The notes below the pieces were generated by a model. That model searched no databases. It was not told where the DNA came from and saw only the letters and a program-made list of their open reading frames with translations. From positions 1 through 6,158 of the forward strand of contig JABGXK010000128.1 of assembly GCA_018675825.1 (NCBI GenBank): a DNA stretch of 6,158 nt. The letters are read 5' to 3'. Both the position numbers and the translations under genes were made by a program. Within the stretch, counting starts at the first letter, position 1. Every line of letters begins with the position of its first letter. This DNA comes from Flavobacteriales bacterium (GTDB lineage: Bacteria > Bacteroidota > Bacteroidia > Flavobacteriales > BACL11). Positions 1 to 5,436 of the stretch are shown here, in pieces.

Positions 1-366
1 AATATCACAATCCCAAATACTGAAATTTCATTTATAAAACTATCTTCTTATATTGGAACAAAAACCTCTGGAGAGGTTAAGCAACTTATTGGAATAAATA
101 AAAGTATCGCTGGTAGAAATGTTATTATTCTTGAAGATATTGTTGATACTGGAATAACAGTCAATAATATAATTAATCTAATGAAAAAAGAACAAGTTAA
201 TAATATAAAAATTGCCACATTACTATTTAAATCTAATGCTTATAAAGAGAGTCACAAAATTGATTATATAGGAAAATCTATTGCCAATGATTTTGTTTTA
301 GGATATGGCCTTGATTATAATGAACTTGGTCGTAACCTTAAGCACATATATAAACTTAAAAATTAA
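1..366 (+). CDS. hpt: Hypoxanthine phosphoribosyltransferase, C-terminal part (5' end outside window)
   Basis: Purine salvage enzyme of the cytoplasm that joins hypoxanthine (and usually guanine) to PRPP to make IMP/GMP. Reading frame 1 is open from the first base, giving 121 residues before TAA. Family enzymes are about 175-180 residues, so roughly the first third is missing. Visible motifs, numbered in the fragment: the flexible loop with SSY-GTKTSGEV (15-25); the PRPP-binding signature VIILEDIVDTGIT (41-53) with the acidic pair E45-D46; the purine-side lysine in ATLLFK (72-77); and the C-terminal signature FVLGYGLDYNELGRNL (98-113). The ATG at 181 is an internal methionine just after the PRPP loop and is not the start. 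It is the first visible gene of a tight plus-strand operon, ending 3 nt before adk. Family assignment is firm; hypoxanthine versus guanine preference cannot be read from this fragment. Confidence 0.95.
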   Translation, partial: NITIPNTEISFIKLSSYIGTKTSGEVKQLIGINKSIAGRNVIILEDIVDTGITVNNIINLMKKEQVNNIKIATLLFKSNAYKESHKIDYIGKSIANDFVLGYGLDYNELGRNLKHIYKLKN

Positions 367-369
367 GAA

Positions 370-942
370 ATGTTAAATCTTGTACTATTTGGTCCTCCAG
401 GAGCAGGAAAAGGAACACAATCTGAAATGCTAATAAAGACACATAATTTAGTTCATCTTTCAACTGGTGATATTTTAAGAAAAGAAATAACTAATAAAAC
501 AAAACTCGGTTTAGAGGCTAAAAAACTCATGGATCAGGGAATTCTTGTTCCAGACAATGTTGTTATTGGAATGATTGATTCACAGCTTGAGAATAATATT
601 AAATCTAACGGCTTCATATTTGATGGTTTCCCAAGAACTAAAGAACAAGCTTTAGCACTTGATAAGCTTCTTTTGAAAAAAAATACTGCTATTTCAGCCA
701 TGATTTCACTAAAAGTAGATGATCAAGAACTTATAAAAAGATTACTTGAAAGAGGTGAGATCTCTGGACGTTCTGATGATCAAAATGAAGAAATTATCTC
801 AAATAGAATAAGTGAATACAACAAAAAAACAGCACCTTTAAAATTATTTTATAACAATCAACAGAAGCTCTATGAAGTTAATGGCTTAGGAACAATCAAT
901 GACATTACTATGAAGGTAAATACCGTAATAAATAAGCTTTAA
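370..942 (+). CDS. adk: Adenylate kinase, short (LID-less) form
   Basis: Cytoplasmic enzyme for ATP + AMP = 2 ADP, which sets adenylate energy charge and feeds nucleotide synthesis. The 190-residue protein shows the P-loop GPPGAGKGT (8-16), the AMP-site segment STGD (31-34) with R37, the FDGFPRT motif (84-90), and the catalytic arginines of RGEISGR (128-134) and NRISEYNKKTAPL (145-157). The LID between R128 and R146 is short and has no cysteine cluster. This is the non-zinc, minimal-LID form usual in flavobacteria, shorter than the approximately 215-residue E. coli enzyme. The ATG lies 3 nt after the hpt stop and is preceded by A-rich sequence rather than a GGAGG-type site. The stop TAA abuts the obg ATG with no gap, which suggests co-transcription and perhaps coupled translation. 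Confidence 0.97.
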   Translation: MLNLVLFGPPGAGKGTQSEMLIKTHNLVHLSTGDILRKEITNKTKLGLEAKKLMDQGILVPDNVVIGMIDSQLENNIKSNGFIFDGFPRTKEQALALDKLLLKKNTAISAMISLKVDDQELIKRLLERGEISGRSDDQNEEIISNRISEYNKKTAPLKLFYNNQQKLYEVNGLGTINDITMKVNTVINKL

Positions 943-1938
943 ATGAAGATTAAAAACTCTAATTTTGTTGATTATGTGAAAGTTTTTTGCAGATCTGGTA
1001 AAGGTGGTGCAGGATCAGCGCACTTTCTAAGAGATAAAACCACTGCAAAAGGAGGTCCAGATGGAGGTGATGGTGCAAGAGGAGGTCATATTATCTTAAA
1101 AGGCAACCAACAAATGTGGACTCTTCTTCCTCTAAAATACAAAAAGCATATTTTTGCTAAGCATGGAGGAGCAGGAAGCGGTAATCATTCAAGCGGTAAA
1201 GAAGGCGAAAACAAATACCTAGAGGTTCCTTTAGGAACAATTGCAAAAAATTCTGAAAATGGAGAAATTATTTGTGAGATTACTGATCATAATCAAGAAA
1301 TAATCTTGTTAAATGGAGGTATGGGAGGAAGAGGAAATGCACACTTTAAATCATCAACAAATCAATCTCCTCATTATGCTCAACCTGGCGTTGATAGCTC
1401 TGAAGATTGGTTTATATTAGAACTTAAAGTGCTTGCAGATGTTGGTTTAGTTGGATTTCCTAATGCTGGAAAATCTACACTTCTTTCAGTTATTTCAGCT
1501 GCCAAACCACAAATTGCTAATTATCCATTTACAACCCTTGTACCTAATCTAGGTATTGTAGCATATCGCGAACATAAGTCATTTATTATGGCAGATATTC
1601 CTGGTATTATTGAGGGCGCTGCAGAGGGAAAAGGTTTAGGATTAAGATTCTTAAGACATATAGAAAGAAATTCAACACTACTTTTTTTAGTTCCTGCAGA
1701 CTCTAAAGATATTACTAAAGAATATGAAATCCTTCTTTTAGAATTAAAAAAATTTAATCCTGAATTATTAGACAAAGATAGAATACTTGCCATCAGTAAA
1801 TCTGATATGCTAGATGAGGAACTAATAGGTGAAATAAAAAAAGAATTACCAATTGATTTATCATCCCTTTTTATCTCTTCAATAGCTCAAAAAGGACTTA
1901 AAGAACTTAAGGACAAAATCTGGAAACAACTGAATTAA
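943..1938 (+). CDS. obg: GTPase Obg/CgtA
   Basis: Essential Obg-family GTPase that associates with the large ribosomal subunit and acts in ribosome assembly and stress signalling. The N-terminal glycine-rich Obg fold covers about residues 5-160 (GKGGAGSAHFLR 19-30, GGPDGGDGARGG 37-48, GGMGGRGNAHF 125-135). The G domain follows: G1 GFPNAGKST (171-179), switch I YPFTTLVPNLG (194-204), G3 ADIPGIIEGA (217-226), G4 SKSD (285-288) and a G5-like SSIA (312-315). SKSD replaces the canonical NKxD; from memory this substitution is common in Bacteroidota Obg proteins. At 331 residues there is a core protein with no long C-terminal OCT-type extension. The start directly follows the adk stop and gives the expected N-terminus ahead of the Obg fold. 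It ends 2 nt before the PAP2 gene. Identification is secure. Confidence 0.97.
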   Translation: MKIKNSNFVDYVKVFCRSGKGGAGSAHFLRDKTTAKGGPDGGDGARGGHIILKGNQQMWTLLPLKYKKHIFAKHGGAGSGNHSSGKEGENKYLEVPLGTIAKNSENGEIICEITDHNQEIILLNGGMGGRGNAHFKSSTNQSPHYAQPGVDSSEDWFILELKVLADVGLVGFPNAGKSTLLSVISAAKPQIANYPFTTLVPNLGIVAYREHKSFIMADIPGIIEGAAEGKGLGLRFLRHIERNSTLLFLVPADSKDITKEYEILLLELKKFNPELLDKDRILAISKSDMLDEELIGEIKKELPIDLSSLFISSIAQKGLKELKDKIWKQLN

Positions 1939-1940
1939 AT

Positions 1941-2504
1941 ATGAAATGGCTAACTTATATAGATAACTATTTATTTGAATTAATAAATTCTAATGGAGAC
2001 TCTGATTTTGACCTCATAATGATTCTTATGAGTAATAAATACATATTTATTCCGCTATATATTTATATTTTATTTGTATTATTTAAACAATATAAAAAAA
2101 AAATTATTTGGATCTTATTAGCTCTAGTAATATTAGTTTTTTTAGCTGATTTTGGAAGTGTTCATTTTTTTAAAAATATTTTTTTAAGAATCCGTCCTTG
2201 TAATGTAAATCCTGCTTTAGATGGTATTAGATTGATTGATGGCTATAATTGTGGTACAGGATTTTCATTTATTAGTGCACATGCTGCAAATATGTTCTCA
2301 ATTGCATTCTTTATTGGTCTTATCAAAAGAGATTTAAAACTCTTTATTTTCTTATTCTCTCTTGCAACAATAGTAGGATATAGTAGAATATATTTAGGCG
2401 TTCATTATCCATTTGATATTGTTGGTGGGATGTTATGGGCAATAATTGTAAGTTTGTTAACATATAAATTTTTATCTCTAAAAATTGATGAAACAATTCA
2501 ATAA
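1941..2504 (+). CDS. PAP2-family integral membrane phosphatase
   Basis: Predicted inner-membrane acid phosphatase of the PAP2 superfamily, 187 residues with about five hydrophobic segments (roughly 23-50, 55-72, 115-128, 133-147, 158-177). The three catalytic signatures are present: K-x6-RP (K78...R85-P86), a SAHA variant of the PSGH motif (S112-A-H114), and SR-x5-H-x3-D (S148-R149...H155...D159, inside GYSRIYLGVHYPFDIVGG). The pair H114/H155 would supply the general acid and the phospho-histidine nucleophile. Substrates of relatives are lipid phosphates such as undecaprenyl diphosphate or phosphatidylglycerol phosphate; which applies here cannot be told from sequence. The start lies 2 nt after obg. 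The last codons overlap the small membrane gene starting at 2488, so the proteins may be made together. No signal peptide is needed because the first helix anchors the protein. Confidence 0.9.
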   Translation: MKWLTYIDNYLFELINSNGDSDFDLIMILMSNKYIFIPLYIYILFVLFKQYKKKIIWILLALVILVFLADFGSVHFFKNIFLRIRPCNVNPALDGIRLIDGYNCGTGFSFISAHAANMFSIAFFIGLIKRDLKLFIFLFSLATIVGYSRIYLGVHYPFDIVGGMLWAIIVSLLTYKFLSLKIDETIQ

Positions 2505-2634
2505 AATATGGGTTATATGGCTAATGTTAGTAATAATCTGGAATTACCGATGGCCAGCAGTACCACCTATTTGGGATGTCATAGTCGCTATAATACTATC
2601 TATTCTAGCGTTTCAATTAAATAAAATAAAATGA
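2488..2634 (+). CDS. 48-residue small membrane protein overlapping both neighbours (unknown function)
   Basis: A short ORF (ATG 2488-2490, TGA 2632-2634) that I do not recognise as a named family. It begins MKQFNKIWVIWLMLVIIW, then has a polar turn NYRWPAVPPIWD (19-30) and a second hydrophobic stretch VIVAIILSILAF (31-42) before a basic tail QLNKIK. It looks like a hairpin of two short membrane segments with five tryptophans (8, 11, 18, 22, 29). An in-frame TAA at 2479-2481 lies just upstream, so ATG 2488 is the first methionine; TTG 2485 is the only other option. It overlaps the PAP2 gene by 17 nt and shares ATGA with the pafA start, the pattern expected of translational coupling. Support comes from its membrane-like composition, from filling the only apparent gap in the operon, and from a memory that flavobacterial genomes carry similar micro-genes beside PAP2 genes. 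Expression is unproven. Confidence 0.66.
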   Translation: MKQFNKIWVIWLMLVIIWNYRWPAVPPIWDVIVAIILSILAFQLNKIK

Positions 2635-4220
2635 AGAAAAAAATTACCTTATTATTAGCATTATTTCTAATGATTAATCTGAAAGCTAAAAAACCTAAAC
2701 TAGTGATTGGAATTGTCGTAGATCAAATGAGATACGACTATATAGACAGATTTTGGAACGATTTTGGAAGTAATGGATTCAAAAAACTTGTTAAAGAAGG
2801 ATACTATTTCAAAAACACTCATTTTAGTTATGCTCCTACATATACAGGCCCTGGACATGCAAGTATTTTTACTGGAACTACTCCAGCTCATCATGGTATT
2901 ATAGCTAATAACTGGTATGATAAAGAATTAAGGAAAAGTATTTACTGTGCAGGAAATGGAGATATGCATACAGTATGTAATTGTGAACAGAACACCATAG
3001 ATATCAGCTCTGAGGATGGTAAAATGTCTCCTCACCATATGCTAACCACAACCATTGGTGATGAAATACAATTATTCAATCCAAAATCTAAAGTTATTGG
3101 AATTTCATTAAAAGACAGAGGAGCAATTCTTTCAGCAGGACATTCAGCAGATGCTGCTTATTGGATGGATGGACATGGCGATTGGATTAGTAGCAGTTTT
3201 TACATGGAAAATTTACCAGATTGGTTAATTGAATATCAAAATCAAAATCCAACTTCTAGCTATATTGAATCAAAGTGGTCATTTAAAAATAAATTCTCTC
3301 ACAATTTAGATTCACTAATAAATCTAAAAGGATATGGCATAATTAAAAGTACACCATATGGAAATACAATTTTATCAGATTTAGCTTTAGAAATTTTAAA
3401 AAATGAGAAGTTAGGACAAAATACTACAACGGATCTTTTAACAATTAGTTTTTCATCTACAGATTATATTGGCCATCAATATGGTCCTCACTCATTTGAA
3501 ATATTAGACACATATCAAAGATTAGATAAAGACATCGCAAAGCTTTTAAATTACATCAATATGAAAATTGGTAAAGAAAATGCAATTGTATTTTTAACAG
3601 CAGACCATGGAGTTTCTTCAGAACCAAGTAAGCTAATGCAATTTAATATCCCATCAGGATATTTTTCTAGTTCTGAAATGATAGATGAGCTGACGACACA
3701 TCTTAGAGATCAATTTAATTGGCCTGCAAATGATTTCTTAGCCAAAGAGTTTATTCTAAATTATTCTAATAACCAATTATTTCTAAATCATGATTTTATT
3801 AAGGAGAATATGGGTGCTGAAACTCTAAGATTAACTCCTGAGATCTGTAGCAACTTTTTATTAAAATATAAAGGAGTGAAAAATACTTATACTTCAAAGC
3901 AATTACATAATTATCAATATAATCATTCTACACACGCTAAGATTCAACAAGGTTTTAACCATAAAAGATCTGGAGATATAATTGTTGAACTTCAGCCCGG
4001 ATGGATTAGTAAAAGTTGGGAAAAAGGAGGTACAACTCATGGATCATCTCATAGTTATGATACACATGTTCCTTTAATTTTCTGGGGAAATAACATCTCG
4101 AAAGGAGAAACAACTAAGCTGGCAAACATTAAAGATATTGCACCTACGATAAGTTCTTTATTAGAGATTTCATTTCCAAATGGCTGTACTGGAAATCCAC
4201 TTATAGATATTACTAAATAA
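2631..4220 (+). CDS. pafA: Secreted PafA-type alkaline phosphatase (threonine nucleophile)
   Basis: Predicted exported phosphomonoesterase of the alkaline phosphatase superfamily, 529 residues. A signal peptide is visible: KKK, hydrophobic core ITLLLALFLMINL (5-17), likely cleavage after A19. Active-site residues line up with the characterised Elizabethkingia PafA: metal ligand D31 (VVDQMR), nucleophile T72 (TYTGPGHASI), N93 (ANNWYD), K161 and R163 (SLKDRGA), D278 and H282 (STDYIGHQYGP), D325-H326 (TADHG), and a further histidine in TTHGSSHSYDTHVP, probably H470 by analogy. Threonine at 72 with K161/R163 favours phosphate monoesters over diesters. Such enzymes free phosphate from many organic esters in the periplasm and are often constitutive rather than phosphate-repressed. 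The start overlaps the preceding micro-gene by 4 nt. It is the last gene of the operon and ends 4 nt from the convergent HAD gene. Confidence 0.9.
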   Translation: MKKKITLLLALFLMINLKAKKPKLVIGIVVDQMRYDYIDRFWNDFGSNGFKKLVKEGYYFKNTHFSYAPTYTGPGHASIFTGTTPAHHGIIANNWYDKELRKSIYCAGNGDMHTVCNCEQNTIDISSEDGKMSPHHMLTTTIGDEIQLFNPKSKVIGISLKDRGAILSAGHSADAAYWMDGHGDWISSSFYMENLPDWLIEYQNQNPTSSYIESKWSFKNKFSHNLDSLINLKGYGIIKSTPYGNTILSDLALEILKNEKLGQNTTTDLLTISFSSTDYIGHQYGPHSFEILDTYQRLDKDIAKLLNYINMKIGKENAIVFLTADHGVSSEPSKLMQFNIPSGYFSSSEMIDELTTHLRDQFNWPANDFLAKEFILNYSNNQLFLNHDFIKENMGAETLRLTPEICSNFLLKYKGVKNTYTSKQLHNYQYNHSTHAKIQQGFNHKRSGDIIVELQPGWISKSWEKGGTTHGSSHSYDTHVPLIFWGNNISKGETTKLANIKDIAPTISSLLEISFPNGCTGNPLIDITK

Positions 4221-4224
4221 TTAA

Positions 4225-4917
4225 TTATAAAATATTTTTTATTTCACTAAGACAAGCAATTTCATAATCAATCTCTTCATTATGAGGTTCTTTCTTTGGA
4301 TTAAAATAAATTTGTGATATTCCTATTGCTTTAGCTCCAAGAATATCAACAGGTAAGTCATCACCAATCATAATACTATTAGAGGCAATAACATTTGCTT
4401 GATCTAAAGCATATTGAAATATAACAGGATTAGGCTTTTTAACCTTAACCATTTCAGAAGTAATTACATTATTAAAAAATGATGTAAGATTAGAAGCTCT
4501 TAATTTTATATGCTGAACCTCTTCAAAACCATTAGTTATAATATGGAGATTATATTTGTTATTTAGATAGTTTAGGATTTCCATTGTATGAGGAAAAAGA
4601 GATGTTTGTAAAGGGCATTTATTAATATACTCCTCACCTACTTCTAAAGCTAATTCATTATCTATAATTTTAAAATCTAAAAAGGTCAAATTAAATCTTT
4701 CAGAGCGTAATAATTCTTTTGATATCTTATTTTCTCTATATAATAACCATAATCTTTCATTATGTATAGTATAGGCTTCAATAAAATTATCTACACTAGA
4801 AATACCTCTTGCATAAAGAGAGTATTTTTCAAAAATATCAATTAAAGTTTTTCGAGCATTGAGATCAAAATCCCATAATGTTCTGTCTAAATCTAAAAAA
4901 ATATCTGATATATTCAT
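4225..4917 (-). CDS. yjjG: HAD-superfamily hydrolase, YjjG-like nucleotidase
   Basis: Cytoplasmic HAD phosphatase of 230 residues, a full-length match in layout to E. coli YjjG, which dephosphorylates dUMP, dTMP and non-canonical pyrimidine monophosphates. Motif I is DLDRTLWDFD (9-18; nucleophile D9, acid/base D11). A helical C1 cap follows with HNERLWLLYRENKISKELL (52-70), very like the corresponding YjjG segment. Motif II is ITNGFEEVQ (127-135; T128), motif III K161 in KVKKPNPVIF, and motif IV GDDLPVDILGA (185-195; D186, D191). It converges with pafA, the two stops being 4 nt apart. Its start is 14 nt beyond the terminator that follows rpsT, and no clear promoter is visible, so how it is transcribed is open. 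Family call is strong; exact substrate is inferred from the E. coli relative. Confidence 0.88.
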   Translation of the reverse strand: MNISDIFLDLDRTLWDFDLNARKTLIDIFEKYSLYARGISSVDNFIEAYTIHNERLWLLYRENKISKELLRSERFNLTFLDFKIIDNELALEVGEEYINKCPLQTSLFPHTMEILNYLNNKYNLHIITNGFEEVQHIKLRASNLTSFFNNVITSEMVKVKKPNPVIFQYALDQANVIASNSIMIGDDLPVDILGAKAIGISQIYFNPKKEPHNEEIDYEIACLSEIKNIL

Positions 4918-4931
4918 GCGTTTAATTTAAT

Positions 4932-4965
4932 AAAAAAAGGCTTATCCAATTAAGATAAACCTTTT
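4932..4965 (-). terminator. Rho-independent terminator after rpsT
   Basis: Reading the minus strand, AAAAGGUUUAUC (4965-4954) pairs with GAUAAGCCUUUU (4946-4935) around a 7-nt loop. The 12-bp stem includes one G-U wobble and runs into a U tract covering 4938-4932. On the plus strand the same position is a C-A mismatch and no long T run follows, so the signal is directional and fits termination of rpsT, whose stop is 34 nt upstream. The stem is AT-rich with only a few G-C pairs, so some read-through to the HAD gene just beyond is plausible. Confidence 0.8.
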
Positions 4966-4994
4966 AAAATAGGATAGTATAAGAGCTTATTTTA

Positions 4995-5026
4995 AGCTTT
5001 TACTTAGCTTTTACCTTAGCTTTTGT
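4995..5026 (-). repeat. Short tandem repeat at the rpsT 3' end
   Basis: On the plus strand the unit AGCTTTTAC (or AGCTTTTGT) appears three times, at 4995-5003, 5006-5014 and 5018-5026. The spacing is 12 nt between the two copies inside the gene and 11 nt across the stop codon. The in-frame copies encode the KAK(V/T) tail of S20. The last copy is shifted by one base and so carries the stop. Confidence 0.75.
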
Positions 5027-5281
5027 CTTAGTTAGAGAATTTACATGCTTAGTCAGCTTAGATTTTAGATTAGCAGCTTTATTCTTATGAATAATATTAG
5101 TTTTAGTTAATTTATCTAGCATAGCTGATACTTTAGGAAGAAGCACGACGGCAGCTTTCTTATCTTTAATTTCTTGTAGTTCTCTGACTGCATTTCTAGC
5201 TGTTTTATGTTTATACTTATTTAACAACCTTCTAGTGTCAGTTTGTCTTATTCTTTTTAATGCTGAAGTATGATTTGCCAT
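5000..5281 (-). CDS. rpsT: 30S ribosomal protein S20
   Basis: Primary-binding small-subunit protein that contacts 16S rRNA. The 93-residue, lysine-rich product has the S20 layout: N-terminus MANHTSALKRIRQTDTRRL (1-19), a long basic helix with NKYKHKTARNAVREL (21-35), and the C-terminal helical part HKNKAANLKSKLTKHVNSL (65-83), the usual place of the HKNxAxRxKSRL signature. It ends in a lysine/alanine tail (TKTKAKVKAK) encoded by a short tandem repeat. The length is normal, slightly above E. coli S20 (87). The start lies 19 nt after the tRNA-Glu 3' end, with no terminator between, so tRNA and rpsT are probably one transcript. Upstream sequence is A/T-rich without a Shine-Dalgarno site. The identification is secure. 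Confidence 0.96.
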   Translation of the reverse strand: MANHTSALKRIRQTDTRRLLNKYKHKTARNAVRELQEIKDKKAAVVLLPKVSAMLDKLTKTNIIHKNKAANLKSKLTKHVNSLTKTKAKVKAK

Positions 5282-5300
5282 AACTATTTATTTATTTTTG

Positions 5301-5372
5301 TAGCCCGCCGGGGAATCGAACCCCGGTTACCAGGATGAAAACCTGGCGTCCTAACCACTAGACGACCGGGCC
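5301..5372 (-). tRNA. tRNA-Glu (anticodon UUC)
   Basis: The minus strand from 5372 to 5301 folds as a 72-nt tRNA. Parts: acceptor 5' arm GGCCCGG, D-arm with GTCTAGTGGTTAGGAC, anticodon stem CCAGG/CCTGG with loop TTTTCAT (anticodon TTC, reading GAA/GAG), variable TAAC, T arm CGGGG-TTCGATT-CCCCG, acceptor 3' arm GCGGGCT and discriminator A. The first pair is G1-U72, and position 7:66 is a G-G mismatch, which is unusual. CCA is not encoded (the next bases are CAAA), so the end must be added by tRNA nucleotidyltransferase. It is preceded by a good Bacteroidota-type promoter and followed 19 nt later by rpsT, suggesting a joint transcript from which the tRNA is processed. Confidence 0.96.
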
Positions 5373-5395
5373 ATAATGATTCTCAATCAAGGCTG

Positions 5396-5426
5396 CAAAT
5401 TTATACTTTTTTTAAAATCTAGCAAA
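5396..5426 (-). promoter_or_regulatory. Bacteroidota-type promoter for tRNA-Glu/rpsT
   Basis: On the minus strand TTTG (5426-5423) is followed after 19 nt by TAAATTTG (5403-5396), an exact match to the -33 TTTG / -7 TAnnTTTG pattern of the Bacteroidota primary sigma factor. It sits in the 64-nt gap between the stop of the upstream gene and the tRNA. The -7 element ends 23 nt before the tRNA 5' end, so a start a few bases downstream would give a leader of roughly 15-18 nt. Call based on pattern and position only. Confidence 0.72.
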
Positions 5427-5436
5427 TATTTAATAA

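Noticed and set aside
285..345. Possible alternative call of the first gene as another phosphoribosyltransferase (e.g. apt or pyrE)
   Set aside because: The C-terminal FVLGYGLDYNELGRNL signature is specific to the hypoxanthine/guanine family.
181..366. ATG at 181 as the start of a separate 61-residue gene
   Set aside because: The same frame is open to base 1 and carries the PRPP-binding motif of Hpt upstream, so this is an internal methionine.
1149..1156. TATTTTTG, a perfect -7 promoter match within obg
   Set aside because: No TTTG lies at the required distance upstream, and such octamers are expected by chance in AT-rich DNA.
1521..1793. Minus-strand 90-codon ORF inside obg
   Set aside because: It is antisense to the G domain of a clearly conserved GTPase, and its product has no recognisable motif; a shadow of coding bias.
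2508..2624. Alternative ORF from ATG 2508 in the frame of the PAP2 gene
   Set aside because: The product is polar and motif-free (MGYMANVSNN...), while the overlapping +1 frame gives a coherent membrane protein that links to both neighbours.
2700..2894. Minus-strand 64-codon ORF inside pafA
   Set aside because: It lies opposite the conserved metal and nucleophile motifs of PafA, and its product shows nothing recognisable.
4227..4242. Hairpin ATAAAA-TATT-TTTTAT as a terminator for pafA
   Set aside because: It has only A-T pairs, a 6-bp stem and no following T tract, and lies inside the HAD coding region; too weak to call.
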